Assembly: GCA_965221485.1 (NCBI GenBank)
Contig: OZ244893.1
Span: forward strand, 3,534,001-3,598,000
Source of the DNA: JAJEBT01 sp965221485
Lineage (GTDB): Bacteria > Pseudomonadota > Alphaproteobacteria > MPNO01 > UBA830
DNA length: 64,000 bases
Direction of reading: 5' to 3'
Both the position numbers and the translations under genes were made by a program. The first letter of the stretch is position 1. Each line of letters begins with the position of its first letter. Below, piece by piece: positions 46,068-55,239 of this stretch. Under the pieces are notes generated by a model that was not told the origin of the DNA, searched no databases, and saw only the letters and a program-made list of their open reading frames with translations.

Positions 46068-46180
46068 GGCGGGTCTCTGAAGAAATTGGTCAGGCAGTAC
46101 GAAAGCCCGTCCGGACGTTCCTCGTCGTGTCCAGTCGCCGGCAGTCTCAGCGTCACCGGCTCGGGTTTATGGGGTTGAAG

Positions 46181-46209
46181 CCTATAACAGGGAGGGTGAC
46201 GATTGACAA
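46181..46209 (-). promoter_or_regulatory. ahcY promoter
   Basis: On the minus strand TTGTCA and TATAGG are 17 bases apart. Predicted start near 46174. The leader holds a perfect 10-bp palindrome CGTCCGGACG near 46108-46117. Confidence 0.55.
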
Positions 46210-46256
46210 GTTTTGCTCCTGTAAGTGCGTGGTGATCAGGCGCCCGATCAGGACCA

Positions 46257-46285
46257 CTTGAACCTCGGGGGTCCGCGCCCCAAAT
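46257..46285 (+). promoter_or_regulatory. RpoH (sigma-32) type heat-shock promoter of htpX
   Basis: CTTGAA, 15 bases, CCCCAAAT. This matches the E. coli sigma-32 consensus (CTTGAA N13-17 CCCCATNT) at nearly every position. The predicted start is about 24 bases before the htpX ATG. HtpX is a heat-shock protease in other bacteria. Confidence 0.65.
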
Positions 46286-46314
46286 GAAAACCTGAACAGT
46301 AATGGTCAGGATCC

Positions 46315-47175
46315 ATGAACACTCTCCGAACTGCAATTCTTCTGTCCGGGCTGACGGCGCTGTTTCTGGGAGCAGGTTTCCTGCTTGGAGGCGAGACGGG
46401 CATGCTGATTGCGCTCGCGATTGCGATTGCGACCAATCTGTTCGCCTATTGGAACTCCGACAGGATGGTGCTGTCCATGTATGGGGCCAGGGAAGTGGAC
46501 GGGCGCACAGCGCCAAACCTTTTTGGCATCGTCGAGGGCCTGGCTGCCCGCGCCGGGATGCCCATGCCGAGGGTTTACATTATTGAAAATGACCAGCCCA
46601 ACGCGTTTGCAACCGGGCGCAACCCTGACAACGCGGCTGTTGCGGCTACCACAGGATTGCTGCGTACCCTCAACCACGAGGAGGTGGCCGGTGTCATGGC
46701 CCACGAACTGGCTCACATCAAGAATCGGGATACGCTGATCATGACAATCACTGCAACCCTTGCCGGTGCGATTTCCATGCTCGCGACATTTGCCATGTTC
46801 TTTGGTGGCAACCGCAACAACCCTCTGGGACTTGTGGGAACCCTGCTCATCATGATTCTTGCTCCGATCGCCGCCATGCTGGTTCAGATGGCCGTGTCAC
46901 GAACCCGCGAATATTCAGCTGATCGGGAAGGAGCAGAGATCTGTGGACGTCCGTTATGGCTGGCCAGTGCGCTTGCCAAACTTGATTGGTCTGCCCGGCG
47001 AATTGACAACCCCGCTGCAGAAAACAATCCGGCGACAGCGCATATGTTTATTGTCAATCCGCTGCATGCCCGTGCTGTCGACAATCTGTTTTCCACGCAT
47101 CCCAGCATGGAAAACCGCATCCGCCGTTTGAAGCAAATGGCCCCCGGCGACTCAGGCTCCGGGCCCTGGAGCTGA
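46315..47175 (+). CDS. htpX: Membrane zinc protease HtpX
   Basis: M48 family inner-membrane metalloprotease that degrades damaged membrane proteins, 286 residues. Hydrophobic helices lie at about 5-24, 28-46, 143-163 and 173-193. The catalytic HELAH is at residues 130-134, with the third zinc ligand in the EYSADREGAE region (about 200-209), and NQPNAFATG-type sequence near 93-101. It is preceded by a sigma-32 type promoter. It is divergent from ahcY. Confidence 0.97.
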   Translation: MNTLRTAILLSGLTALFLGAGFLLGGETGMLIALAIAIATNLFAYWNSDRMVLSMYGAREVDGRTAPNLFGIVEGLAARAGMPMPRVYIIENDQPNAFATGRNPDNAAVAATTGLLRTLNHEEVAGVMAHELAHIKNRDTLIMTITATLAGAISMLATFAMFFGGNRNNPLGLVGTLLIMILAPIAAMLVQMAVSRTREYSADREGAEICGRPLWLASALAKLDWSARRIDNPAAENNPATAHMFIVNPLHARAVDNLFSTHPSMENRIRRLKQMAPGDSGSGPWS

Positions 47176-47560
47176 CCCCTTTTGATGGTTCCGGTCCAGT
47201 CGGGAGCACAGCCTCGATTACGCCTGCACGCAAGAATGTGAGTAACGCACAGGAGTGCCTTGTCGCTTTTCCGGAATTGATCTCCGAAGAACGGATGTCC
47301 GGATGGTTCAGGCCTCCCGTTTGGGGCGGCCTGCAAGCTGATACAGGGCCGTCGACCTGATGCGATACGGTGGAGCGGCCATGACCAGATATCATGATCC
47401 GGCACTCCCGGCCTCCGCTGGTTGGACATCAGGCCGGGCTGGTGAGACAATAGAAGGCTCTCACATGAAGCCGAATTGTCAGTCTGCAGCGGCCTCCTGT
47501 CAGGGCATGCTCCGGGATCTCGTAATGCCTGAGCCTGGTGGGGCGAAAAGGGACGCTTAG
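47176..47560. other. Intergenic region with possible 31-codon upstream ORF
   Basis: Carries intergenic motif CTGATACAGG at about 47338-47347. A small frame, 47465-47560, codes for 31 residues beginning MKPNCQSAAASCQG and its TAG abuts the ATGATG of the molybdopterin gene, with AAGG upstream of its own ATG. It could be a coupled leader peptide or chance. Confidence 0.3.
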
Positions 47561-49708
47561 ATGATGAATTCCAGCCTGATCAAATCGCCAGACCTGGATT
47601 CATGGATCGAAATCCGGACCGACGGCAGCATCCTCGTTCGAACTGGCAAGGTTGATATCGGCCAGAGAGTCTCCACCGCCCTCGCAATGATTGCGGCCGA
47701 GGAACTCGATGTCGATCCCGGTGTCATTGACGTGGTGCGGACGACAACAGGACGGGACCCCGACGAGGGCGTGACGTCGGGAAGCCTCTCCATGGAAGCC
47801 TCAGGCAATGCCGTGCGGGTTGCTGCTGCGACGGCGAGACGTCATATGCTCCTGAAGGCTGCGGATGTTCTCGGAATCGAAGTGGCCGGACTCGAGGTCG
47901 AAGGGGGTGTGATCCGCTCCCGGGATACCAATCGCAGCGTAACCTACCATGAGCTGCAGGCTGGCCGGCCGTTCGGCATACCGGTGGACCCGGATGCCGC
48001 CGTCAAGACGTCTTCGGAACACAGAATTGTCGGCACTTCTGCGACGCCGCGGTTCATGACGGAAATGGTGCGGGGAGGCTTCGATTTTCTTCACGATCTT
48101 CGCGTCCCCGGGATGCTGCACGCCCGGGTCGTGCGGCCGCCACATTATCACGCGGTTCTGGGTCATGTTGATCAACGGGTGAAAGACCGGCTGGCATCAA
48201 GGGGTGAGCACCTGGTCAGGGACGGAAGCTTTCTGGCAGTTGCGGGGACAGACGAGTTTTCTGTGGTCAAGGCCATGGATGCAGTTGCAGCTGCGACCGA
48301 ATGGGATTCGGGCGACGGGCTCGAGGAACAGGATGTCTATGAACGCCTTTGGACCAACCCGCGCGTCAGTCTTCCGGTGGTGGATGGCAAACCCGTGAAA
48401 CAACCGGTTCCCGACCTGGCGGATCCACCGGGTGCGGCCACGGTCACCCTGAGCGCACGCTACGAAAAACCCTACATCATGCATGGATCCATCGGACCAT
48501 CGGCGGCATTGGCACGATGGAATGACGGTTTTCTCGAGGTGTATTCCCACAGTCAGGGTGTCTATGTACTGCGCGACGCGCTTGCCGAAACACTCGACTT
48601 GCCTCCCGAGTCCGTCTGCGTTCGCCATGTTCCGGGCCCGGGATGTTACGGCCACAACGGGGCTGACGATGCGGCGCTTGACGCGGCGTTGGTGGCGCGT
48701 GCCCTGCCGGGTACGGCGGTGCTCCTCAAATGGACACGTGAGGATGAGCATGCGTGGGAGCCCTACGGGACCTGCACGGCGATCGATGTCCGGGCCAGTC
48801 TTGACGCTGCGGGCCGGGTTGTTTCCTGGTCTCATGAGGCTTGCGGGGACAGTTACATGCTGAGACCGCGGCCCGGACCCGGCAAGGCCGGGGCTGCCCG
48901 CCTCCTTGCAAGCCGGCTGTTGTCTGATCCACCGCCCGAATTTGTTCCGGGCCCGGCGATGGGCAGCCATGTTGGAATCCATCGCAATCTGGATCCCCTC
49001 TATAACTTCGAGGGACGACGATTGGTCAAGCACCTGGTACGCGATCTGCCGCTGAGGACCTCTGCTCTTCGTTCTCTTGGGGCCTATGCCAATGTGTTCG
49101 CCATTGAGTGCTTTGTCGATGAGCTGGCGCAGGCCGCCGGTCTGGATGCGGTGGAGTTTCGTCTTAGCCATCTTGATGACGAGCGTGCACGGGAGGTCCT
49201 CAGTATCGCGAACAACCGTGTGAAGACCTGGCCTGTGATGGAGAGCGGCGGTTGCGGACTGGGTTTTGCGCGCTACAAGAATGTCCAGGCCTATTGCGCG
49301 GTGGGCGTCCAGATTGAAGTCACGGACGCCGCACAGATCAGGCTTCACCGCATGGTGATTGCTGCCGATGCCGGCGAGGTGGTGGACAGGGCCGGGATAG
49401 CGGCGCAACTTGAGGGTGGCGCCTTGCAGGCGGCGAGCTGGACGCTCTATGAAGAAGTGGCTTTCGATCGGGGAGGAATTTCCAGCCGCGATTGGGAAAC
49501 GTACGGGATTCTTCGGTTTGACAACGTGCCTGATGTTGAGGTGGAGATCCTTGATCGGCCCGGGTCGCCGTTTCTTGGCGCTGGTGAGGCGGTGACCGGT
49601 CCGACGGCAGCTGCAATCGGTAATGCCGTCTTCGCGGCTACCGGGCTTCGGTTGCGCCGCACACCGTTTTTACCGGACACTGTTCGACGCGGGGCCCTGG
49701 CCAGCTGA
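47561..49708 (+). CDS. Orphan molybdopterin-binding subunit (xanthine dehydrogenase / IorB-NicB-like)
   Basis: 715 residues. Unlike the enzyme at 14.5-16.9 kb, it begins directly with a MoCoBD-type segment (LDSWIEIRTDGSILVRTGKVDIGQ, about 12-35), the domain order of isoquinoline 1-oxidoreductase and nicotinate dehydrogenase large subunits. The C-terminal GAGEAVTGPTAAAIGNAV keeps the catalytic Glu (about 676). No [2Fe-2S] or cytochrome subunit lies next to it; neighbours are htpX and rsmB. It may borrow a partner from elsewhere or act with another acceptor. Substrate unknown. No signal peptide is seen. Confidence 0.85.
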   Translation: MMNSSLIKSPDLDSWIEIRTDGSILVRTGKVDIGQRVSTALAMIAAEELDVDPGVIDVVRTTTGRDPDEGVTSGSLSMEASGNAVRVAAATARRHMLLKAADVLGIEVAGLEVEGGVIRSRDTNRSVTYHELQAGRPFGIPVDPDAAVKTSSEHRIVGTSATPRFMTEMVRGGFDFLHDLRVPGMLHARVVRPPHYHAVLGHVDQRVKDRLASRGEHLVRDGSFLAVAGTDEFSVVKAMDAVAAATEWDSGDGLEEQDVYERLWTNPRVSLPVVDGKPVKQPVPDLADPPGAATVTLSARYEKPYIMHGSIGPSAALARWNDGFLEVYSHSQGVYVLRDALAETLDLPPESVCVRHVPGPGCYGHNGADDAALDAALVARALPGTAVLLKWTREDEHAWEPYGTCTAIDVRASLDAAGRVVSWSHEACGDSYMLRPRPGPGKAGAARLLASRLLSDPPPEFVPGPAMGSHVGIHRNLDPLYNFEGRRLVKHLVRDLPLRTSALRSLGAYANVFAIECFVDELAQAAGLDAVEFRLSHLDDERAREVLSIANNRVKTWPVMESGGCGLGFARYKNVQAYCAVGVQIEVTDAAQIRLHRMVIAADAGEVVDRAGIAAQLEGGALQAASWTLYEEVAFDRGGISSRDWETYGILRFDNVPDVEVEILDRPGSPFLGAGEAVTGPTAAAIGNAVFAATGLRLRRTPFLPDTVRRGALAS

Positions 49709-50050
49709 GGGTTGGCGAAGCAGGTTTGTGACGGACTGACCGCGCAGCGATCGCAGAGCCCTGAATCGTGTGGACCAACAACGAGGGTCCATGTAACGAC
49801 GGGTGTCCATGTAATGAAGTCGATATGATCAGATTCGCGAACATGGCGCAGCGCAAGTCATCGATTGGCTGCGCCCATCCATCCGGAGACACTGGCAAAC
49901 CCTTGGTTGTATGGATGAGCCATGCCTTCGTGCAAGATGATCGCGACAGGGTGACACCGATCCGGAAGCACGGGCCTGGCAGTCTCAGCCGTCAGGAGAC
50001 CGTCGATTGAGTTTGCAGGGTGTAATTCCTGCCACTTCGAAGGGCCGGGT
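49709..50050. other. Gene-free stretch
   Basis: 342 bp between the molybdopterin gene and rsmB. No coding frame, RNA gene or strong hairpin recognised. Confidence 0.45.
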
Positions 50051-51388
50051 GTGAGAGCTGGTGCCCGACGACAGGGCGGGCGGAAGCGTGTGCCCGGACT
50101 TTTGGTCAGACAGCGGGCTCACGACATACTGCACGCGGTTATTGACAGGGGGCAATCACTGGATTCCGTCCTGGAACGGGATCCACAGCCATCCCTGCTG
50201 GAAGCGCGTGAACGCGCCTATGTTCGCAACCTTGTGGCAACAACCCTGCGGCGCTCGGGCCAGATCGATGCCGTCATCTCGTCGCGTCTCCGCCACCCCC
50301 TGCCGGAGTCCGCTGTCGCCGCCCGCAATGCCCTCAGGCTCGGTGTTTGCCAGCTGCTGTTTCTCAGAACCGAGTCCCATGCAGCAGTAGATTTGTCGGT
50401 GACACTGTCCAAACGTGGGCCACACCGCTTCGTCGGTGTCGTGAACGCCGTTTTGCGGCAAATTGCGAGAGAACCGGCCGAGGACGTGATTTCCCGTTTC
50501 CCGACGGATCTGAATATACCGGGCTGGCTCATGTCTTCATGGACCGAAACCTATGGAGAAGACACGGCTCGTGCAATCGGCAAGAGCCTGCAGCACCCGG
50601 CTCTGCTCGACCTTACTGTCAAGGCGGATCCTGCCGGTTGGGCGGAGCGGCTTCACGGAAAACACATTTGGGGAGACACCGTTCGGGTTCGCGCAGGCAG
50701 CGATATCACCAGCCTGCCCGGTTATCTTGAGGGGGCCTGGTGGGTCCAGGATCTGGCTGCGACCCTGCCGGCACGCCTGCTGGCCGGCTCGTCGGGGGTG
50801 CGCTCCGGAGCCCGCGTCTGTGATCTGTGTGCCGCACCGGGAGGCAAGACCGCACAGCTCGCCGCAGCCGGACTGATAGTCGAAGCGGTTGACAGTTCAG
50901 GTTCACGATTGACCCTGCTTGCAGAAAACCTGAAACGCCTTCAGCTCGAAGCGGGCCTCGTTCGGGCTGATGCAAGGGCAGCCAGATCGGGCCGGGTATT
51001 TGATGCTGTGTTGCTGGACGCCCCGTGTACGGCGACGGGAACGATTCGGCGTCATCCTGATATTCCGCTCCTCAAGACTCCTCAGGATGCAGCAAGGATG
51101 TCAGAGATCCAGCGCGAACTCCTTCATGCCGCAATCAATCTCGCTGCTGCAGGAGCGCCTGTCGTTTACAGTGTCTGTTCACTTGAGGCGCAAGAGTGCG
51201 AGCAGGTCGTTGATACTGTGCTGGGAGAGCGTTCCGATATCAGGCGGGAATCGTTCGTTCGGGCCGACGTGAGGGGGCTTGACGGCATTGTGACCGGGCA
51301 GGGTGACATCCGGACCCTGCCGTGCCATCTGGCAGAACATGGTGGAATGGACGGCTTCTTCGTAAGTCGGTTGCGAAAGATCCTGTGA
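50051..51388 (+). CDS. rsmB: 16S rRNA (cytosine-967-C5)-methyltransferase RsmB-like
   Basis: RsmB/NOP family SAM-dependent methyltransferase of 445 residues from a GTG. An N-terminal NusB-like helical domain (about 18-150) precedes the methyltransferase. CAAPGGKTAQL (about 259-269) binds SAM, DAPCTATGTIRRHPD (about 323-337) is motif IV with the releasing Cys, and SVCSLEAQE (about 377-385) carries the nucleophile Cys of motif VI. It methylates C967 of 16S rRNA. The following rpe and heparinase-type genes form the common alphaproteobacterial order. Confidence 0.9.
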   Translation: MRAGARRQGGRKRVPGLLVRQRAHDILHAVIDRGQSLDSVLERDPQPSLLEARERAYVRNLVATTLRRSGQIDAVISSRLRHPLPESAVAARNALRLGVCQLLFLRTESHAAVDLSVTLSKRGPHRFVGVVNAVLRQIAREPAEDVISRFPTDLNIPGWLMSSWTETYGEDTARAIGKSLQHPALLDLTVKADPAGWAERLHGKHIWGDTVRVRAGSDITSLPGYLEGAWWVQDLAATLPARLLAGSSGVRSGARVCDLCAAPGGKTAQLAAAGLIVEAVDSSGSRLTLLAENLKRLQLEAGLVRADARAARSGRVFDAVLLDAPCTATGTIRRHPDIPLLKTPQDAARMSEIQRELLHAAINLAAAGAPVVYSVCSLEAQECEQVVDTVLGERSDIRRESFVRADVRGLDGIVTGQGDIRTLPCHLAEHGGMDGFFVSRLRKIL

Positions 51389-51740
51389 TTTCGTAACGAC
51401 ACAAATGCGGGATTGGGGTCCGGATGGTCCATGTCGCATGGTGGGCTGCCAACAGTCTCTGGTCCCGCGGGGCAGGCTGGTCTGCCCGGGATGAGCGGTG
51501 GCAGGTACCCGCTGTCTGTCTTGATCGGCGACACTCGATCCTTTGTTTCAGGCTGACGGGTCCGGTTCGCCATCGCAACTGATTTCTGCGGGTTGCTTGC
51601 CGGGAATCCGGCAAACTGATACCAACGACCACAAGGGTTGATTTGGAAGCGGAACCGGAGGCACTGGTCCCGGGGGCGCCGCTGCCGCGGAAGGTGTCGG
51701 TTGCCAGAGCTGTCCTCACAATGGAGTCCATCTGAACGCC
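51389..51740. other. Gene-free stretch with hairpin
   Basis: A perfect hairpin TTGCCGG, GAAT loop, CCGGCAA lies at 51597-51614 without a following T-run. It could be a weak terminator or an operator. No coding frame is convincing. Confidence 0.4.
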
Positions 51741-52406
51741 GTGCAGCAAGATGTTCGAATCGCTCCGTCCATTCTTTCTGCTGACTTTGCGAAGCTGGGA
51801 GAAGAAATTAGCGCCGTGACGGCAGCAGGAGCCGACTACATCCATATTGATGTGATGGACGGGCACTTTGTCCCCAACATCTCCATCGGCCCGGCAATTG
51901 TGTCGTCACTGCGGAGCTACAGCGACCTCCCCTTTGATGTCCATCTCATGATTTCTCCGGTCGATGCCTATATCGGGGCCTTTGCCGAGGCTGGCGCCGA
52001 TATCATCACGGTTCATGCGGAAGCCGGACCCCATCTGCATCGATCGCTTCAATGTGTCCGGGCATTGGGCAAGAAAGCGGGGGTATCGATCAATCCGGCA
52101 ACGCCGGTTTCGGCGATTTTTCCGGTTCTCGAATCTGTTGATCTTGTGCTCGTAATGAGCGTCAATCCCGGCTTCGGCGGTCAGGAATTCATTCCCGGAA
52201 CCTTGGAGAAGATCCGCGTTCTGCGGGACGCCATCAACCAGACCGGAAGGAGTGTTGATCTCGAGGTGGATGGCGGGATCAATGCCCGATGGGCTGTCGA
52301 GGCCATCGGGGCCGGTGCGGACGTCCTCGTTGCAGGAACCGCCACCTTCGAGGGGGGACCTGCGAAATATGCGGAAAATATCCGCAATCTTCGCCGGACA
52401 GCGTAG
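51741..52406 (+). CDS. rpe: Ribulose-phosphate 3-epimerase
   Basis: TIM-barrel epimerase of ribulose-5-phosphate and xylulose-5-phosphate, 221 residues. ADFAKLGEEI (14-23), YIHIDVMDGHFVPN (about 34-47, metal His and Asp), VHLMISPVD and SVNPGFGGQEF (about 139-149) are the family signatures; the GGIN phosphate site is near 177. GTG start. It is 76 bp before the heparinase-like gene. Confidence 0.97.
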   Translation: MQQDVRIAPSILSADFAKLGEEISAVTAAGADYIHIDVMDGHFVPNISIGPAIVSSLRSYSDLPFDVHLMISPVDAYIGAFAEAGADIITVHAEAGPHLHRSLQCVRALGKKAGVSINPATPVSAIFPVLESVDLVLVMSVNPGFGGQEFIPGTLEKIRVLRDAINQTGRSVDLEVDGGINARWAVEAIGAGADVLVAGTATFEGGPAKYAENIRNLRRTA

Positions 52407-52482
52407 TGTCCACTCCCGACAGAACCGGAATATCGTGTCTCGGGATGTGTGCCGTCCGGATTGCAGTAGCTGAAACCCGGTG

Positions 52483-54111
52483 ATGAGCCGGTCGGACCCT
52501 GCCCGCCGTCCGGCACTGCGAAAAACCGTGTACTGGGTGGCCCGGTTGTGGTTTCGTGGGCTGTTTTACGGACATACTTTGAGGGGACGGACCCCGAGAC
52601 ATCTCAACTTCATCCCTTTTGACAATTGGCCAGGGGATGAGGAGCACGGCCAGCTGATTCTCGATGGGTATTTTCGGTTTCTGCGCCATACCATCAGGAG
52701 GGAAAACGTGCTTTCCGGGGCGGTTCGCCCCGGGGCGGCATGGATGGCGGAGTATCACAGTTTCGGCTGGCTGCATGATCTGAGGGCGGTAGATGCGGAT
52801 GCATCGCGGGTTGCACGGATGCTTCTGGACGCCTGGATCAGGAGAAACGGAAGCTGGAACTCCCTGTCCTGGCGGCCCGACATCCTGTCCAGCCGGATGT
52901 GCAACTGGTACTGCAATGCCGAGTTTCTTTCACTTGATGAAGACAGGGCACTGGCAGGTATGTTTCTCGACAGTCTTGCGCGCCAGACCCGGCATCTTCG
53001 ACGTGTATCGCACTTCGTGGATGAAGATCTTGATCGTCTCCTCGTTGACAAGGCTCTTCTCTACTCTGCACTTTGCCTTGCTGGCGGTGCGTCGCAGATC
53101 CCCGGCGCATTGCGGCGGTTATCGGACACCTGTGAGCGGCAGTTCTTGCCTGATGGCGGTCATATCCGCCGGAATCCGACCCTGCAGCTTGAGGCGCTGC
53201 GCCAGCTGGTCGAAATTCTTGCGACTGTGGAGGCCGCGGGCCTCGAACTTCCCGAAGCGTTTCACGAACTGGTCCACCGCGTGGCCGCCATGACGCGTTT
53301 CTATCGTCTGGGCGACCGGAAAATGGCGCTTTTCAACGGCGCCGAAGAGGGGGAGACACCGGAAATCGATCTGGTGCTGAAAAGGGTTCGGGGCCGCGTC
53401 AGTCCCCCGGCTTCGGCTCCTGATACCGGTTTCGAGCGGATCGAGGCCCGGCGCACGCTCCTGATCATCGATGCCGGTCAGCCGATTTCAGGAATGGAGG
53501 GCCTTCATGCGGGAACATTGAGTTTCGAGCTCAGCGTGGGGCGGCAACGAATGGTGGTCAACTGCGGAGGGGCTGATGGCGGTGACGAGAGCTGGAAGAG
53601 TGCGCAGCGTTCCACGGCGGCGCATTCCACTCTGGTGGTAGAAGATCGAAATTCGTCTTCTGTCCGGCAGGACGGTGCTCTCGGAACGGTACCGACAACG
53701 GTAACTTGCGAACGGACCCGGAGTGAAGATCAGACCGTGCTGGACATGACACATGACGGTTACCGGGCGCAGTTCGATCTGGTCCATATGCGGAGGATCG
53801 CCGTTGATCATGACGGCAACCTTGTCTCTGGCCGGGACGTGCTGACCGGCAGTGGCGCGCACAGGTTCGTGGTGCGGTTTCACTTGCATCCCACGGTCAA
53901 GGCGTCCCTGCTCAAGGGCGGAGCCTCGGTTCTCTTGCGGATGATTGATGGCTCGGGTTGGCGCTTCCGCTGCGATCGCGGCAGTACGAGCCTGCAGGAA
54001 AGTGTCTATCTCGGGCAATCCGGCCAGATGCGCCGGTCTGAACAGATCGTTGTGAGCGGTGCGACTGCGCAGGGTCAGGCTGTCGTCGAGTGGAGTTTTG
54101 CCAGACTCTAG
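52483..54111 (+). CDS. Heparinase II/III family protein
   Basis: 543 codons (two fewer possible with alternative starts). An N-terminal alpha/alpha-barrel half (about 1-300) carries WRPDILSSRMCNWYCN and FLDSLARQTRHLRR; the C-terminal beta-sandwich heparinase II/III domain (about 310-540) has SFELSVGRQRMVVNCGG and AAHSTLVVEDRNS, the conserved core with His. Family lyases cleave uronate polysaccharides, but the alphaproteobacterial members located between rpe and purH are uncharacterised, and purH is not here. No signal peptide is obvious, so a cytosolic role is possible. Confidence 0.88.
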   Translation: MSRSDPARRPALRKTVYWVARLWFRGLFYGHTLRGRTPRHLNFIPFDNWPGDEEHGQLILDGYFRFLRHTIRRENVLSGAVRPGAAWMAEYHSFGWLHDLRAVDADASRVARMLLDAWIRRNGSWNSLSWRPDILSSRMCNWYCNAEFLSLDEDRALAGMFLDSLARQTRHLRRVSHFVDEDLDRLLVDKALLYSALCLAGGASQIPGALRRLSDTCERQFLPDGGHIRRNPTLQLEALRQLVEILATVEAAGLELPEAFHELVHRVAAMTRFYRLGDRKMALFNGAEEGETPEIDLVLKRVRGRVSPPASAPDTGFERIEARRTLLIIDAGQPISGMEGLHAGTLSFELSVGRQRMVVNCGGADGGDESWKSAQRSTAAHSTLVVEDRNSSSVRQDGALGTVPTTVTCERTRSEDQTVLDMTHDGYRAQFDLVHMRRIAVDHDGNLVSGRDVLTGSGAHRFVVRFHLHPTVKASLLKGGASVLLRMIDGSGWRFRCDRGSTSLQESVYLGQSGQMRRSEQIVVSGATAQGQAVVEWSFARL

Positions 54112-54483
54112 TCGGACTGGAGGTGGCGGTGCCGATGGTTCACGGTCAGGTCCTGTATCAGCTCGGGACATAATCTCGCCGGTCGTGATTTCCGGAACCG
54201 TGGATCGTGACCCTGCGGCGACCGGCCTGGTTGAAACCCGGTCCCGGGATGTCATCCGGAATTCCGAAAGTGACAGGGATTGCTGTGATCCTGTTCAGCG
54301 GTCTCGTCCGATGAACCGGTGATCAGGTCGGTCCCGGGCCGGAGGATGCAGCCCCTTCCGCCGCATGCGAGTGAGGTGACAGCATCCTAGACCGCAAGAT
54401 ATGGCGCGTTGTTGCACAGTCCGGGGCAGGCCGATACGCTGTCATCGCGTAACGGTAACGAACTTTTCTGAAGGGTTGGCGCG
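54112..54483. other. Gene-free stretch
   Basis: 372 bp. Contains intergenic motif CCTGTATCAG (about 54152-54161) and a weak promoter-like pair TTGCAC/TACGCT (54412-54440) before the DUF3047 gene. No coding frame is convincing. Confidence 0.4.
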
Positions 54484-55167
54484 ATGTTTGCCAGGTCATT
54501 CGGACGCCATTCAACGGCCGTGCTGGTTGTTGCAGTCTTAAGCATGTCGGCATCCGGTCTCCATGCGAGCGAAGTCGCCTCCAGGGAAGTGCTCGCGCGT
54601 TTTTCGGCTGGTAGTCTTGACGGATGGGAGCCAAAGAGTTTTTCGGGTCAAACCGATTACCGCTTCGTAACCATCGACAACGAGACGGTTCTCGAGGCAA
54701 CGAGCAACAGCAGTGCATCGGGTCTTGTGATGGAACGGACAATCGATCTCGACAGGACACCGATTCTCGTGTGGCGCTGGCGGGTTGAAAAACCGGTCCA
54801 GTCACCGGCGGACGAACAGTCGAAGAATGGGGATGACTTTGCTGTTCGGGTTTACTTTATCGTTCCCGGCCGGGGATTCCTTGCGTTTCCTGACTCGGTT
54901 TCCTATGTCTGGTCACGCAGTCAGTCGGTGGGTGTATCGTGGAAGAACCCCTACACAGACAAGGTACGAATGATTGCTGTGGATTCAGGAACTCAACATG
55001 CTGGCGCGTGGCGTGTGCACAGGAGAAACATGCGGGAGGATTTTCGCCGTTTGTTTGCTCGTGATACCAGTGAAATCTCCCATATTGCCATCATGACGGA
55101 TACCGACAATACGAAAACAGAGGCGCGCGCCTGGTATGGGGACGTCTGGGTCGAGCCCGCCCCGTAG
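54484..55167 (+). CDS. DUF3047 exported protein
   Basis: 227 residues with an N-terminal signal peptide (about 1-28, cleaved near LHA-SEV). The rest is a DUF3047 beta-rich domain with the conserved pattern LVWRWRVEKPV (about 97-107), NGDDFAVRVYFIV and the AWYGDVWVEPA C-terminus. Periplasmic location is expected. Function of the family is unknown. It is monocistronic, divergent from exonuclease III's neighbourhood only by distance, ending 72 bp before the convergent xth gene. Confidence 0.88.
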   Translation: MFARSFGRHSTAVLVVAVLSMSASGLHASEVASREVLARFSAGSLDGWEPKSFSGQTDYRFVTIDNETVLEATSNSSASGLVMERTIDLDRTPILVWRWRVEKPVQSPADEQSKNGDDFAVRVYFIVPGRGFLAFPDSVSYVWSRSQSVGVSWKNPYTDKVRMIAVDSGTQHAGAWRVHRRNMREDFRRLFARDTSEISHIAIMTDTDNTKTEARAWYGDVWVEPAP

Positions 55168-55239
55168 CCGCAACCGCAATCAGGCGGGGAGACCCGTTCC
55201 GGAAGGGCGATCCGCGTCGATGCGATCGCGATCCCGTGT

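Noticed and set aside
46068..46180. SAH or SAM riboswitch in the ahcY leader
   Set aside because: The leader has short hairpins and a palindrome but not the conserved riboswitch core as I know it.
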